Shown: positions 21,572 to 33,900 of the stretch, piece after piece
Layout: each line of letters begins with the position of its first letter
Position numbering within the stretch: position 1 is the first letter of the stretch
Translations under genes and position numbers: made by a program
Notes under the pieces: model-generated
Seen by the model: the letters and a program-made list of their open reading frames with translations, nothing else
Told to the model about the DNA's origin: nothing
The model's database searches: none
Assembly (NCBI GenBank): GCA_029379385.1
Contig: CM055609.1
Span: 1,798,001-1,862,000 of the forward strand
Source of the DNA: Quillaja saponaria
Lineage: Eukaryota; Streptophyta; Magnoliopsida; Fabales; Quillajaceae
Direction of reading: 5' to 3'
DNA: 64,000 bases

Positions 21572-22139
21572 TGATTTATTAATATATATAATATAATCAT
21601 AATAAATAAAATAAAATAATTAAAATATTTAAATTTAGATTTATTTTGTAGGTGCATCATGAAAGAATACTAATATAAGTGATTTATTGAAAATTGGTTC
21701 ACTTAATCAATATTTTAAAATTCAAAATTAAACATAAAAAGATCCTAAGTGATAAAAAAACGTTTCAATTTAAAGTTTTAGACTTATTTAGGAAGAATTT
21801 TTCAAAATATGACTTATAGAGAATGTAAATTTGTAATAGGACTTATTTAAAATATTGAAAGAAAAAAAAAAGATTTATCCTTATTTTTCTTTTAATTATG
21901 ATTAAAATGATTTTTTCATAATACGCAAGTATCATTAACTTAAAAAGTAACTTAACCAAAAATGGAACCAAACAACAAAAGAAAGGAAAAGACTAATTAA
22001 ATTAAAAGTATCTATTTAAAAAAATTGCAGTTGAAAGTGTTTCCATATTATTCTTTTTATGTTAGGTAAATGGGGCAACTATGAGAGCTACAAGAGCAAG
22101 ACTGGCAGACAAAATATCTTGCAGTCATCATAAAAATTA

Positions 22140-23395
22140 TTTGGATAAATTATAGCTTTGGTTCTTGTAACTTGATTCAGATTTCACTTTAATCCCTATT
22201 ATTTACTTTACTGTAATTAGATCCCTTTAATCCCTATTATTTACTTTGTTGTAATTAGATCAGATCCCTTTAATCCCTATTATTTACTTTGTTGTAATTA
22301 GATCCTTGTAATTATAAAATTATACTAATTGAGTCCCTGCCATCACTTTCTGTGAGTGTTAACAATGATAAAAGTGATATTAACTAATATATATTATGAC
22401 GGACAAATAAAAAATTAACATGTGGCAATACAAAAAATTACATAAAAATATAAACAAATTAAACAAAACTCAAATTTTATTTATAAATAAAAAAGTTATA
22501 TTAAAATTTATTAAAATTTAAACTTAGAATCCATCAAAATCTTTTCTCTCCCTACTCCATCTCTCGTCAAAATCCAACCCCATAATTCATGAAACTCATC
22601 CCTTCCTTTCTTCTCATTTCAACCACTCCTCTACCCACACTTAGCTGCCAACCTCTCATCCACTTCAAGTGGGTCATCGTTGGATCTTGCACTAAAGGTA
22701 TTTCAAGCACGCTTCTTCTACCTACTAGAGCTTTATTTTTCTTCAACTACGCTACTAGGTTTTAGTAGTCACTTTCCTTGGCTCTGATGTATACCCACAT
22801 AGCTTTCCTTGGGGGTGGGGAATTTGACCCTAAAAGTAATATTTTCCTCATGGCTAACATGGTAGAATGAAACTACCTTAGGTAGGAGAATTTGTAATTG
22901 GCAGGTTTTGAAATTTTCTCAAAATTTATTAGGGTTTTAGGTGTAGATCTAGATTTTCTATAATTGGACACGAAGGTTCGGTAGTAGTGGGCGGTGGTTT
23001 AGGTTAGTTTAATCATGGTGGTGGTTGTGATGCTTTGCAATAAAATTAAAGCCAACGAAGTAGAAGGAAAACTATATATAAAAAATTTATTTTATTATTC
23101 TAGATTTTTATTATTTTTCTTTTAAATTTTAATATAATGTATTCTAAAAATTTGAGATTTTATTTTTATTTATATATATAATTTTTGTAATGTTACATGT
23201 CAATGTCTTATTTGTCCCATAGTATATGCTAGTCCATGTCACTTCTATCAGTGTTAATATTACCATAAAATGACAACAATAATCTAATTAGTACAATTTT
23301 ATAATTACAATGACTCAATTGCAGCAAAATGAAATATAGGAGCTAAAGTGAAATCTGAGTCAAAGTAGAGAGACTAAGAATATAATTTAACCAAA
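22140..23395. mobile_element. Non-autonomous element of about 1.26 kb with long terminal inverted repeats
   Basis: The left end TTTGGATAAATTATA and the right end TATAATTTAACCAAA are inverted copies. The similarity continues inward for some 300 bases on each side. For example, GATTCAGATTTCACTTTA on the left faces TAAAGTGAAATCTGAGTC on the right, and TGTAATTATAAAATT appears in both arms. The element is flanked by TTA on both sides (22137-22139 and 23396-23398), a possible 3-bp target duplication. No transposase is encoded. The centre (about 22540-23050) is less AT-rich and pyrimidine-rich, possibly captured DNA. It could belong to a fold-back, Mutator-like or Harbinger-like group; the TTA favours the last, the end sequence does not. 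Confidence 0.72.
22187..22306 (+). repeat. Tandem repeat of about 37-45 bases in the left arm of the inverted-repeat element
   Basis: Three successive units contain TTTAATCCCTATTATTTACT followed by TTGTAATTAGATCC. The right arm has only one equivalent, so the repetition arose inside the left arm after the element formed. Confidence 0.85.
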
Positions 23396-23399
23396 TTAA

Positions 23400-24440
23400 T
23401 TTATAAATTGGTGTTTTTATCAATTAAATTAACAACTTGTTTCGCTCTCGATGTCTTTATTTCTGAAGTTAATGTTCATTATATAATTAGATAAAAAATG
23501 ATTAATTTCCTTATGGACTATAAGAAGTCGTTCTTAGAAAAACAAATTCTTAAAAAAATCTAATTGTGATTGAGATTGAGATTTTATTGAAACCAAAGAT
23601 CATAAATATATGTAGATTTCATTTGCATATGCTTTTAAAAAGGTTATCCTTCTATTATATTTCTTTTCCCAAAATAAAAACAGAAGTCTGCTTTACTATT
23701 ATATATAAATGATTTAACATAATTTAAACATATTACATCACGTTTTTCAAAATAATAATGAAATATTATTTCTGATATACTAAAATTAATATTAATAATG
23801 AAACCAAGTGTAAGTCTATACTGATTAACAATAATAATGAAACCTAATTAAGTCTTATACTATTTAAGTTGTAAATTGTTGACAATTAAGTCTTATACTA
23901 GTACAAGAAGGTAGGTTGTCAATTTTCAGAACAAGAAGGGATGCTATCTTGAATTATTATAGTTTTTTTTTTTTTTTTTTTTCCTACAACACAATATTCC
24001 AACTACATGTTTTTAAAAGGGTATAAGATACCATCTTATCCACATATGAGATTTTTAATGTATGATAGTCATCTTATATTTCTTGATTATTTTTAACAAG
24101 ATACTTCTAAATAATTTATTTTATATAAAATCTCATTTTATTATGTGATTGAATTATTTTTTAAAATTTTAAATAGTATCCGAGTTAATTTACTCATATT
24201 AATTTACCTCTTAGAATATCAATTTTTTTAAATTTTTTTTTATGGAAAAACATTATTATTTCTTTGGACTTTTGGTATTTAGGGCCTTTTGAAGCTTGAT
24301 CCGTGTTCAATGGACTATAAAAAAGTGGGCTTGGGCTACTTACCCGGAGAGTCCAGGAGAATTACCATAGAGGACAACCCATGGGATCATTTATTCGAAA
24401 GTGCATGTTAAGGATTTCAAAGCTCGAAGATCAAATTGAC
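23400..24440. other. Intergenic, AT-rich
   Basis: No gene seen. There is a poly-T run at about 23963-23982. Confidence 0.55.
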
Positions 24441-24446
24441 GTTGGT

Positions 24447-24597
24447 ATCTAGCCGTTGAAATTTGAATTCCGTGTCATAATGCCCTTACATTTTTATTTT
24501 ATTGACTGAAAAGCCCTTTTGCAATTCAAATCTCAAAAACCGCGATTGTTTTTAATTCGTTAACACTTTCAAATTTCAGATCAAATCCCAGCCGTTC
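24447..24597 (-). promoter_or_regulatory. Two mitosis-specific activator (MSA)-like motifs upstream of the kinesin gene
   Basis: On the minus strand TTCAACGGCTA (24450-24460) matches the MSA consensus YCYAACGGYYA at all but one position. A second AACGG core (TGAACGGCT) lies at about 24590-24598. MSA elements are bound by three-repeat MYB factors (MYB3R) and drive G2/M transcription in plants, and phragmoplast kinesins are typically G2/M genes. The motifs lie about 100-250 bases before the likely transcription start. Function here is inference. Confidence 0.5.
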
Positions 24598-24689
24598 ACT
24601 AGAAAATTCCATTTCACTTTTTTTTCTTAAGAATAATTTTCTCAGTACTATAGTCTACTACTCTACTAGCTGAGCTCAAAACAAACCCC

Positions 24690-24950
24690 CAGAAATCTGA
24701 GAGAGAGAGAGAGAGAGAGATCTATGTTCCACTTCAAAGCTGAAAACCCTAGAAACAATCAGCTACATTGAGAATTTGAGGTAGATAGAAGTAAAAGCAA
24801 TTTCAGTGATTCGGGACATTCGTCGTTTTGGGATTTTGTTTTTCAATTCATCCTTCAGGTACACATTCTTATCCACAGTTGCAGTATTTCAGCTTCTAAT
24901 TTTTCTACTTAGTAATCACAATTTTGTATTGTATATATATATATGTTAGA
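24690..24950 (+). other. 5' UTR of the kinesin gene with a GA repeat and a leader intron
   Basis: A (GA)n run (about 24700-24720) lies in the likely 5' leader. A leader intron is supported by the donor CAG|GTACAC (24859) and the acceptor ATATGTTAG (24949), one base before the ATG at 24951. Confidence 0.55.
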
Positions 24951-27900
24951 ATGTTGAGGGACTTCAAATTCTTGCGTCGGAATTCTGGTAAGAGTGAAGA
25001 AATTGAGAATGTGCCTGTAAATCCTAAGGACTTACCCTCCAATCAAACCGGCGGGGATATTCATAGGGATCCATTAACCACGATTCAAGAGCCTGTTCGT
25101 ATTCCAAAACCCGATTATGAGGTGGGTTCTCATAGTAAGATTGAAAGGACTCCTTCTAAGACCAAAGGCAAAGGTTCTGACTCTACATCAACACTTCGCA
25201 CGCCGGATAAGCACGGAGGTGGGTTCTCGGCAAAACATCGATTTGGATGGGCTCAGAAGAATGAAGCTAGTTCGATTGCGGGAGATGATAGGAGAGCTGA
25301 TACCAGCACTTATTCAGCTCAGGTAAGCAGAGGGGTTGGTACTGGAAATGGGGGTTTGCCAAACGTGACTCCTAGGGCGACAAGGACGACATGGAAGAGC
25401 TACTACTGGTTATTCTGAGAGCAATTCGACCCAAAGCACACCAACAAAGAGTGTGAGTAAGCCTCCGAATTCAGCTTATCGAAGCAAGGTTGATGGAAAC
25501 TTCAGTGCTCGCACTGGAAATTTTGCTGCATTGTATAAAGGGAATCCAATTTCAACTGGTGCACCCTCGGTTGTTAATACGGTTGAAGTGCCTCACTTTG
25601 ATCTGAAAGAAGATCCCTCCTTCTGGATTAATCACAATGTACAGGTAAGCTTAGTTTCTGAATTTCCTCTTTCACTTTCAAAATTGCCGTGGGATATCCT
25701 GTATAGGTTCTGCACAAGTTGCAAGTTTTTTAGCAATGGAATTCTGATGCATATAATATATCTAGGTTCTCATTCGAATTCGCCCTCTCAATAGCATGGA
25801 GCGAAGTATAAATGGTTTTAATAGGTGCTTGAAGCAAGAAAGTGCTCAGAGCATTACTTGGATTGGGCAACCAGAAACTCGATTCACATTTGACCAGGTT
25901 GCATGTGAGACAGTCAACCAGGTCTGATTACCTTCCGGTAAACATTATCATCCAAAAATTTCTTTCTGTAAGTTGTTAATGCACCTGAAAATTACGTTTT
26001 TTCACAGGAAACGCTTTTTAGAATGGCCGGTCTTCCAATGGTAGAGAATTGCCTGTCGGGATATAATAGCTGTATGTTTGCCTATGGTCAGGTATTACTT
26101 TCACATAGATTCAATCATCAGCTTAGTATGGCATTGCAAAACAATATAATTTCTATCAACTACTTGTTTTTATGGACAATAGAGACTCACATTGCACATA
26201 TTTTATTATAGGGTTTACTAACATGATTGAAAACTTGGCTGAAAATCATGGTACTGCTTCTGTTTCCTGAGTCATGTGAATGTTAGACATATCTTGGTAA
26301 TTGAGTTTAGGGGACATGGTGAAGCTACACAACCTCCAAACCCAACAATAATTCCACACAAACCAAGCTATTTGTACTGTTTAGTATATGAAGTGGGAGC
26401 TTCCTTATCATCACTGATTGACTTTAATTTATAGTGGCAGCACAAGGTGATGGAAACATGTTATCATAAGTTGGTAGCAGTAGATGTAATTTTGTCATTT
26501 AGGTTTAGGCTGTATTCATTCCTGCATCCAGTCTTATATGTAATTTATGCATAATTTGTTACAGATTTATCAAATGGAATCATAAGTTGTTTGCTGTGCT
26601 CTTATTTAAGCCAGTTAAAAATGGACAATGATGATGCTTTGTCTATAATTAACAAGTCAAGACAAAAAGAACTCTTACTTGAATTGATTTACAGACATAA
26701 ATTCTCTTGACTTTCGTGCATGGCAAATAACTATATTTCAATATGCAGACAGGAAGCGGAAAGACATATACAATGCTCGGTGAGATTGAAGATTTAGAAG
26801 TAAAGCCTAGTCCCCATCGTGGGATGACGCCGCGTATATTTGAATTCTTATTTGCCAGGATCCAAGCTGTAAGTTCAATAACTGTCAGCCTGTTGCTACT
26901 TCAGTTTTGGTTTTTGGTTAAGTCAGTTTGTGGTCAAATACCTCTCATTCATTTGTATGTATTAACTTGCAGGAAGAGGAAAGCCGGAGGGATGAAAAAT
27001 TACAATATAATTGCAAGTGTTCTTTCTTGGAGATTTACAATGAACAGATCACAGATCTCCTTGATCCTTCATCTACTAATTTACTCGTAAGCTTGGTTTG
27101 GTCTGTGCAAATGAACTTTGAAACATCCTGAGCTACTTCTCATAATTCTATAATATTCTTTTAATAGCTGCGGGAGGATGTCAAGAAGGGCGTTTATGTT
27201 GAAAATCTATCTGAATTTGACGTACAGACTGTGAGCGACATTCTACAGCTTCTAACTGAGGTTACCATTCATTGGTCACTATCTTCTTCAAATTGGGGCT
27301 TCTCTCTTTTTTTTCTTGTTCCTGAGTGAACGCTTGTCCAGAGGAGTGTGCACAAGCATGCACATCCTAGTATTAATTTACAGTTTCTTTTGCATTTAGG
27401 GTTCTTCAAATAGGAAAGTTGCATGCAACAAACATGAATAGAGAAAGCAGTCGATCCCACAGTGTTTTTACATGTGTGATTGAGAGCAAATGGGAAAAGG
27501 ATTCCACAACTAACCTTCGGTTTGCAAGACTAAACCTTGTTGATCTTGCTGGTTCAGAAAGGTAGCACATTGATTCTGGGTTCATTAACCATGCATACCT
27601 GGCATATATCTGCATGAGTTGGCCCTGCTAACCAAAAGTTAAATCTTTCGTTTGTAACAGGCAGAAAACTTCTGGTGCTGAGGGTGAGCGTTTGAAGGAA
27701 GCTGCTAACATTAATAAATCATTGTCCACATTGGGGTACTTGTACATTCAGCTAATTCGTGAAAAAAATTTCAACTTTTCTAGTTTTATTGTTTCTCTTG
27801 TGATTGTTTCTTTCTTACCAATATATAATCTATCCCTACAGTCACGTAATAATGGTTTTACTTGATGTGGCAAATGGAAAGCCGAGGCATATACCTTACA

Positions 27901-30900
27901 GAGACTCCAGGCTTACATTCCTTCTTCAGGTTAATTTGAAGTCATTTCTTGTCTAGCTCATTTTTAGATTTCTTGATCATGTTACCATTCTTTTTTAAAA
28001 TACAATGCAGGACTCACTTGGTGGAAACTCAAAAACAATGATTATTTCAAACGTCAGCCCCTCAATTTGGTTAGTCAATTATAACTGCTTTTCTTTCTCT
28101 TGAATTTCTATACATTGTCAGCAAAGTATAATAATTTTTTATTGTGCAACTTTTGCAGTTGTGCAGCAGAAACATTAAATACTCTTAAGTTTGCTCAGCG
28201 AGCAAAACTTATTCAAAATAATGTGAGTATCATTCGTTGGCCCATGATATATGAAATTCATTAGGATACCAATATTTGAGATAACCAATTACTTCCTGTT
28301 GTAGGCTGTGGTCAATGAGGATTCGACAGGGGATGTTATTGCTCTACAATATCAGATACGGCTTCTGAAGGTAGTATTAAATCTTTTCCGTTGTTGTGCA
28401 ATTCCTCATGTTTGAAACATTTTCTATGTCAAGCTCATTGGTGCACTTCTGGACAGGAGGAGCTTTCTGTCCTTAAACGTCAGAATGTCTCCAGATCTCT
28501 GTCGTTTGGTTTGGCATCTACCAGAGATACAAAACAAACACTTGAAGATATTTGGTCAGAAAATACATCTGAAATGGTTCAACGACCTAATGAGTTGGTT
28601 GGTTACGAATCTAAGAGCATCATCAGAATGTCCAACAAACAGGTAAGTGCATTTCTTTATCCTATGCTTTTTTTTCTCTATTTTTCCTTTCAGGATTATG
28701 GTTTTGTAAGTGTAATTTAAAATTTTCCTTTAATAGAATAAAATGATTATCCGCTAGCTTCTATAGTTTTTTTTTTTCTTCTCATTTACTGCTGCAAGAA
28801 GGTTATACCATTATCAAACTTCCCAGTAGATATGGCATTTATGATTTTTTTCTCTTACATCACTAAATGCTCAACACTCCATGTTGGTTGATCAGTTGAA
28901 ATCATTCGAGACAACTCTTGCTGGTGCTTTGAGAAGGGAGCAGATGGCAGAAAATTCTATCAAGCAACTAGAAGCAGAAATTGAGCAATTGAACCGCTTG
29001 GTACTTTTCTTTTGACGTTTGTTTTTGAAGTTTGTTTCCCTTTCAATTGTGGCTTAATGTTTAATCCCATTGCCTCTCAGGTTCGCCAAAGGGAGGAAGA
29101 CACTAGGAGTTGTAAGATGATGCTCAGGTTTCGGGAAGACAAAATTCAAAGGATGGAATCCTTTCTTGGTGGTGCTGTCCCTGTGGATGCATACTTGCAG
29201 GAAGATAATAAAGCACTCAGCGATGAAGTTCAGCTACTTCAAGCAAAAGTTGATCGAAATCCCGAAGTTACCAGGTTCGCATTGGAGAATATAAGGCTTT
29301 TAGACCAACTTAGGAGGTAATGCTTCTTTCTTTCCTTTTTCTTTTGTTGGTTTTTGCCAAACAACAAAGAAGATCCATTTCACAAAGCTGTCTATGTTTT
29401 AGCAATTTCTAGTTGATGTCAATTATAGATTTCAAGAGTTCTATGAAGAAGGGGAGAGAGAAATTCTCCTGGCTGAAGTGTCTAGTCTCAGGGAACAGGT
29501 ATTTCATATACACATATATTTCTATCTTAATTCTGTTTTGAATCCCCAGAAAGTGAACAACCTTTGTTTGCAGCTGCTTCAATTTCTTGAAGGAAACTCT
29601 ACGATCCATAATCATTCAAATTATAGCATGCAACCTCAGGTTGGTCATATATGATTAACATAGGCAACAGTTCATGTTTCCCATTTCTCCTGCATGTCAT
29701 TCCATATCAGTAGATGTGGAGAAAGAGAAGGACGACTCATAAATGTATTCCCTATTGTAGTGTAATGGTTTACCCAAATGATCAAGTATAGGGCTCAGTC
29801 CATGCATATTACTGCTATCCTCTGGAATATTCCGTATGTTTACTTAGTCCCTATGATGTTTACAATTGTCACAGGAAGTTGTGCAAACCAAGAAAGGAAA
29901 TGATCTGGTTGACCTTGAGGTTATATCCTTCTCTCTATATACAATGCACAACACTTGTTCTGTTAAAAATTGATGTTAATCCATTTTGGTTTTCAGTTTA
30001 TGAACATTCATGGCGAGTTAGAGGAATGTAGGCGTAACTTGAATTCTTGCTTAGGGGAGAATGCAAAACTCAGTAGGTTAGTTGTTTGATCTTCCTGTTT
30101 AAAGTTCTTTTGGTCAAACTGTTTGCCCATTGGAACTCTTAATTCTAGCTGCAATCTTCCTGAGAATTAAGAATTTTTCTCTGTTGTCTATTTTTACAGG
30201 GAAACAGATTATCTTCGCTCTTTGTTGAACAATCTTGAATCTTCACCCAACAGCACTAATACCACAAAGGTATACTTCTTTAGGAATAACTTTTCATGCT
30301 CAGAAAGTTAAAGGGAAGAAAAGAATGGAGAACTAGAATAGGGTCTCAAATGGAATAAGTTATTGTGTGGCTGTTTATGTAATTTGGTTTCCTGTTCAAT
30401 ATGGGTTTCCATATCAAGATATACATACATTTATGTTCTTTGATTCGTATGCAGGTTTCTTTAATTATTTGTTATGATTATGTTTTGTAAAAATAAAGTT
30501 CACTAATAGGAAGTAATTATTCTTTCCAGGATCCAGTAAGAGGACCTTTTCTTGAAGCTCAGGCAATTCAATATGAAAAGGAGGGACAGTGTGAACATCG
30601 GATGGTGAAACCCACCGAAGAAATCTTGGATTTGCAGCTGGAACTGGATATACTAAAGATCATTCTCAAAGAGGAGAGGACATCACGTGGTGTCCTGGAG
30701 GAACGTACAACGTGCTTGAATAGGGATCTCCAGATGGCAGAAGAAAAACTTTTGCTGGCAAGCAAACAATGTGAAGAGACAAAAGGTGAACTGAAAGAGG
30801 CGAAGTCTGTCATTGAAGCGATTGAAACTCAGCAACTTCTATCAATCAATGAGATGGAGGAGATGAAGAACAACACTAACAGCTATGTTGAGCTTCTAAG

Positions 30901-33900
30901 AAAACATGAACTTGAAATTATGATCTTGAAGGGGTCACTTGCTTCTAAAGAATTACGAGATAATTTACCTGCAAACCATTTAGAGAGTGCCAACTCTCCA
31001 TTACAGACAAGACTGAGGAGGATGCATGATTCTCTTGAAAACGCGAAGAGACTGAACCTGTCGTACCAAAATGATCGTGCTTTTCAGGTATCTAATGAAG
31101 AAGAGATGGATGAAGTTCGCCGGCAGGTTGAAGCCGAAACTGCTGAGGTTATTGTCTGTATGCAGGAAGAACTTTCCATCCTTCAACAGCAAGTCCACGA
31201 TGGCCAGTTGAAAGATATAGAAATGGAAAAAAATGCAGTACGTTTGGAAACTGAATTGAAGGAGGTACAGGAAAAGTTGTTCATCACCATTGATGATAAC
31301 AGAAAGTTAAGTAAAAAACTTGAGGAGAAAGATGTGGAACTAAAATCATTGTCACAAGAATTGGACCTACTAGGTAGTGAGATTGAAGAGGTTCTTGCTG
31401 ATGGGTGCGAGTCACTGATTGATGCCTCCTATCAACTTGAACATATAACCTGTTCCTTTCCACAGAAAAGGATTTGGATCTCTGAACAACTTGGCAGGAT
31501 GGTAAGATTAATCTCTGAAAAGGAACTACTTATTGAGGAACTTAGCAGATGCTTAGAAGATGCAAACAATAAAAGGAGTGATGTGGAATGCAAGCTGAAG
31601 TCTCTCAGAGGAGCAGCACTGGTTCTAACTGAAGCACACCAGCAAGAGTGTAGTGAGAGTGAGAAAGAAATCCTTCTCTTGACATCAGAGTTGGGTGCAA
31701 AAACATCTACCATAAGTAATCTGGTGGAGAGGTTGAAACTGGCTGAAGATCATATTAGAAAAGCATCAAGTTGTGCAACTGTTGCTTTTGTAGTTGTGAA
31801 TAGATTGTCGGAAGCCAATCTTGGTCATCTTGATGCATTAAAGCACATGGATGCCCTGCTTAAAGAATCAGAAGAGAGTAACTGCAGGAAGGATGCCATT
31901 CTCAAAGATCAAGGAGCTATGATCCAACAAGCTGAGAGGCGGTTAGAAGAGCTGCAGGGAACCTGTGATACACTAAGGAAGAGGCTCTCTGAGGAGCAAG
32001 AACATTCTCGCGCTATGGAACAAAGGCTTGAAGATATTGAAGAAAATGACATTTTAAAGGCTAGGGAGAAGCTAGCCACATTACAAGATGGTGTAACCAG
32101 AATTAGGTCATTCATGACCTCATCTGTGGATCATACTCTTGGCAAGGGTAATTCCATAAAAGCTTGCACATCTTCTGATGACAATGATGAAGGTCAGGTA
32201 AGTTGATATTCTTTCTTGCTGATAGGAATAATTTACATTTAATTTATGGCTGAGATATTTGCCAGCCTTTTTTTTTTATAGTGCTTACTATTCTTGGGCA
32301 TTGTTGCAGGCAGATTCTGAAGCAGATCAAGCCAGCGACATAAACCTACATGATATTGGGTACTTTACAAACGAGAGAGCAGAAACTTCTTTTAAATTGG
32401 CTAAGATTGAACATGATCAGAAAATTAAGAAAGCTGGAAAAACTTGCAGGAATACATGTGATAGAGATGTTACTATTACACTTTTGAAAAAGGAGTTAGA
32501 GTCTGCCCTTGAAAGTTTGAAAGAGGTGCAAGATGAGATGGCCAAACTACAAAATGAAAAACAAGAGACGCCAATGTCTCAAAAACAGAGTCAGGAAAGC
32601 ATCAAAGGCTTCATAAGTCAAATACTTTCCTTGCAAGCTGCTATGAATGCCTTTGAAGAGCAATCCAAACTCAAGATGGATGGTTTCAGTCATAGACTAA
32701 GTGGAGTCGAAGAAAGTGTACGAGAAGTTGACTCTAGTTGGTGTCAAAGGACAGAGGTATATGATATTGATGATACTTTTTCTAAAACACTTGATTTAAC
32801 ATCCATCTGATTACACAGACACTTAAATATTTAACTGAACTTTTTTCTAACAGTTGATTGAACTTGAAGTTGGAGATGCAAAGATATTTGCTGCTCAGAA
32901 AGCTGCGGAGGCATCCTGTATTCTTGCTAAATTTGAAGAAGCCCAAGATACCATGAAAGAAGCAGATATTGTGATCAATGGATTGGTGATTTCTAATGAA
33001 ATGATGAAGCTTGATTTGGAGAGGCTAAAAGCAATGGAAATTACATTAGTCAAGGATCGTGATATATTAGTTAAGGAGGTTCAGAGCCTCAAATTAATTA
33101 ATGGTCTGAAGCAGCAGGAATTAGAAAACCTTGTTGAACAGCTTGCCTCAGATTTGATAGACACAAGGAATCTGGTTATTGAGCTGAGCAATATTGTCAC
33201 AGAGGTCCAAACTGCCATCAACAAAGATTTTGTGTCTTTAGCCTGCGATTTCCAGTCTATTAAGTCTCCAGTTTTGGCCTCCACTAAGTCAGTACGGTCC
33301 TTGCTTGAGGACTGTCTGGTCTGAAATAGTTGTGAAGGACTGTGCTCTGTCAGTGCTGCACCTCTGTCACATGGGAATTCTATTGGAAACAGTAACAGGA
33401 CTAAATGCAGAGAATGGTTTGCTTCTTCACGGCCTATGTGAATCAAATTCTGTCATAGTTGATCTGAAGGAACACAATTTGAAGGCGAGAAGGGAGCTAG
33501 ACATGTGCAGAAGTCTCAAGGGGAAACTTCTAGCTGACATCAGGAACAGTTTTGATCGCATTAATAGGAAAGAAGTGGAAAGTGACGTAATGACTGTCAA
33601 GCTGACCACCTTTGAGAAAAAAATATCAGAACTGCAGCTCCAGGAGGAAACGATGTTACAAAGGTCTAATGATATGGGATCTCAGCTTGCGATTTTGATG
33701 AGGGAATTGGACTCCAGTAACACAGATGTTGTGACTTCCCTCCTGGATCAAGAGAAAATGCTTAAACATAAAGAGGAGGTCTTTGAATCTCAAGCTGAGA
33801 TTTTCATGACAGACTGGTGGTCGAATGACATTCAGGTGCTTATCCTGGCTTCAGAATTGGAAAGTATGACTCTTGAGAAAGCAGATATGGAGAGAGATTG

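Noticed and set aside
25322..25400. A short intron starting at CAG|GTAAGC (25323) to explain the frame change in the first kinesin exon.
   Set aside because: No AG in the interval restores the following frame, and the bases in between encode plausible family sequence ([11 protein letters not shown]).
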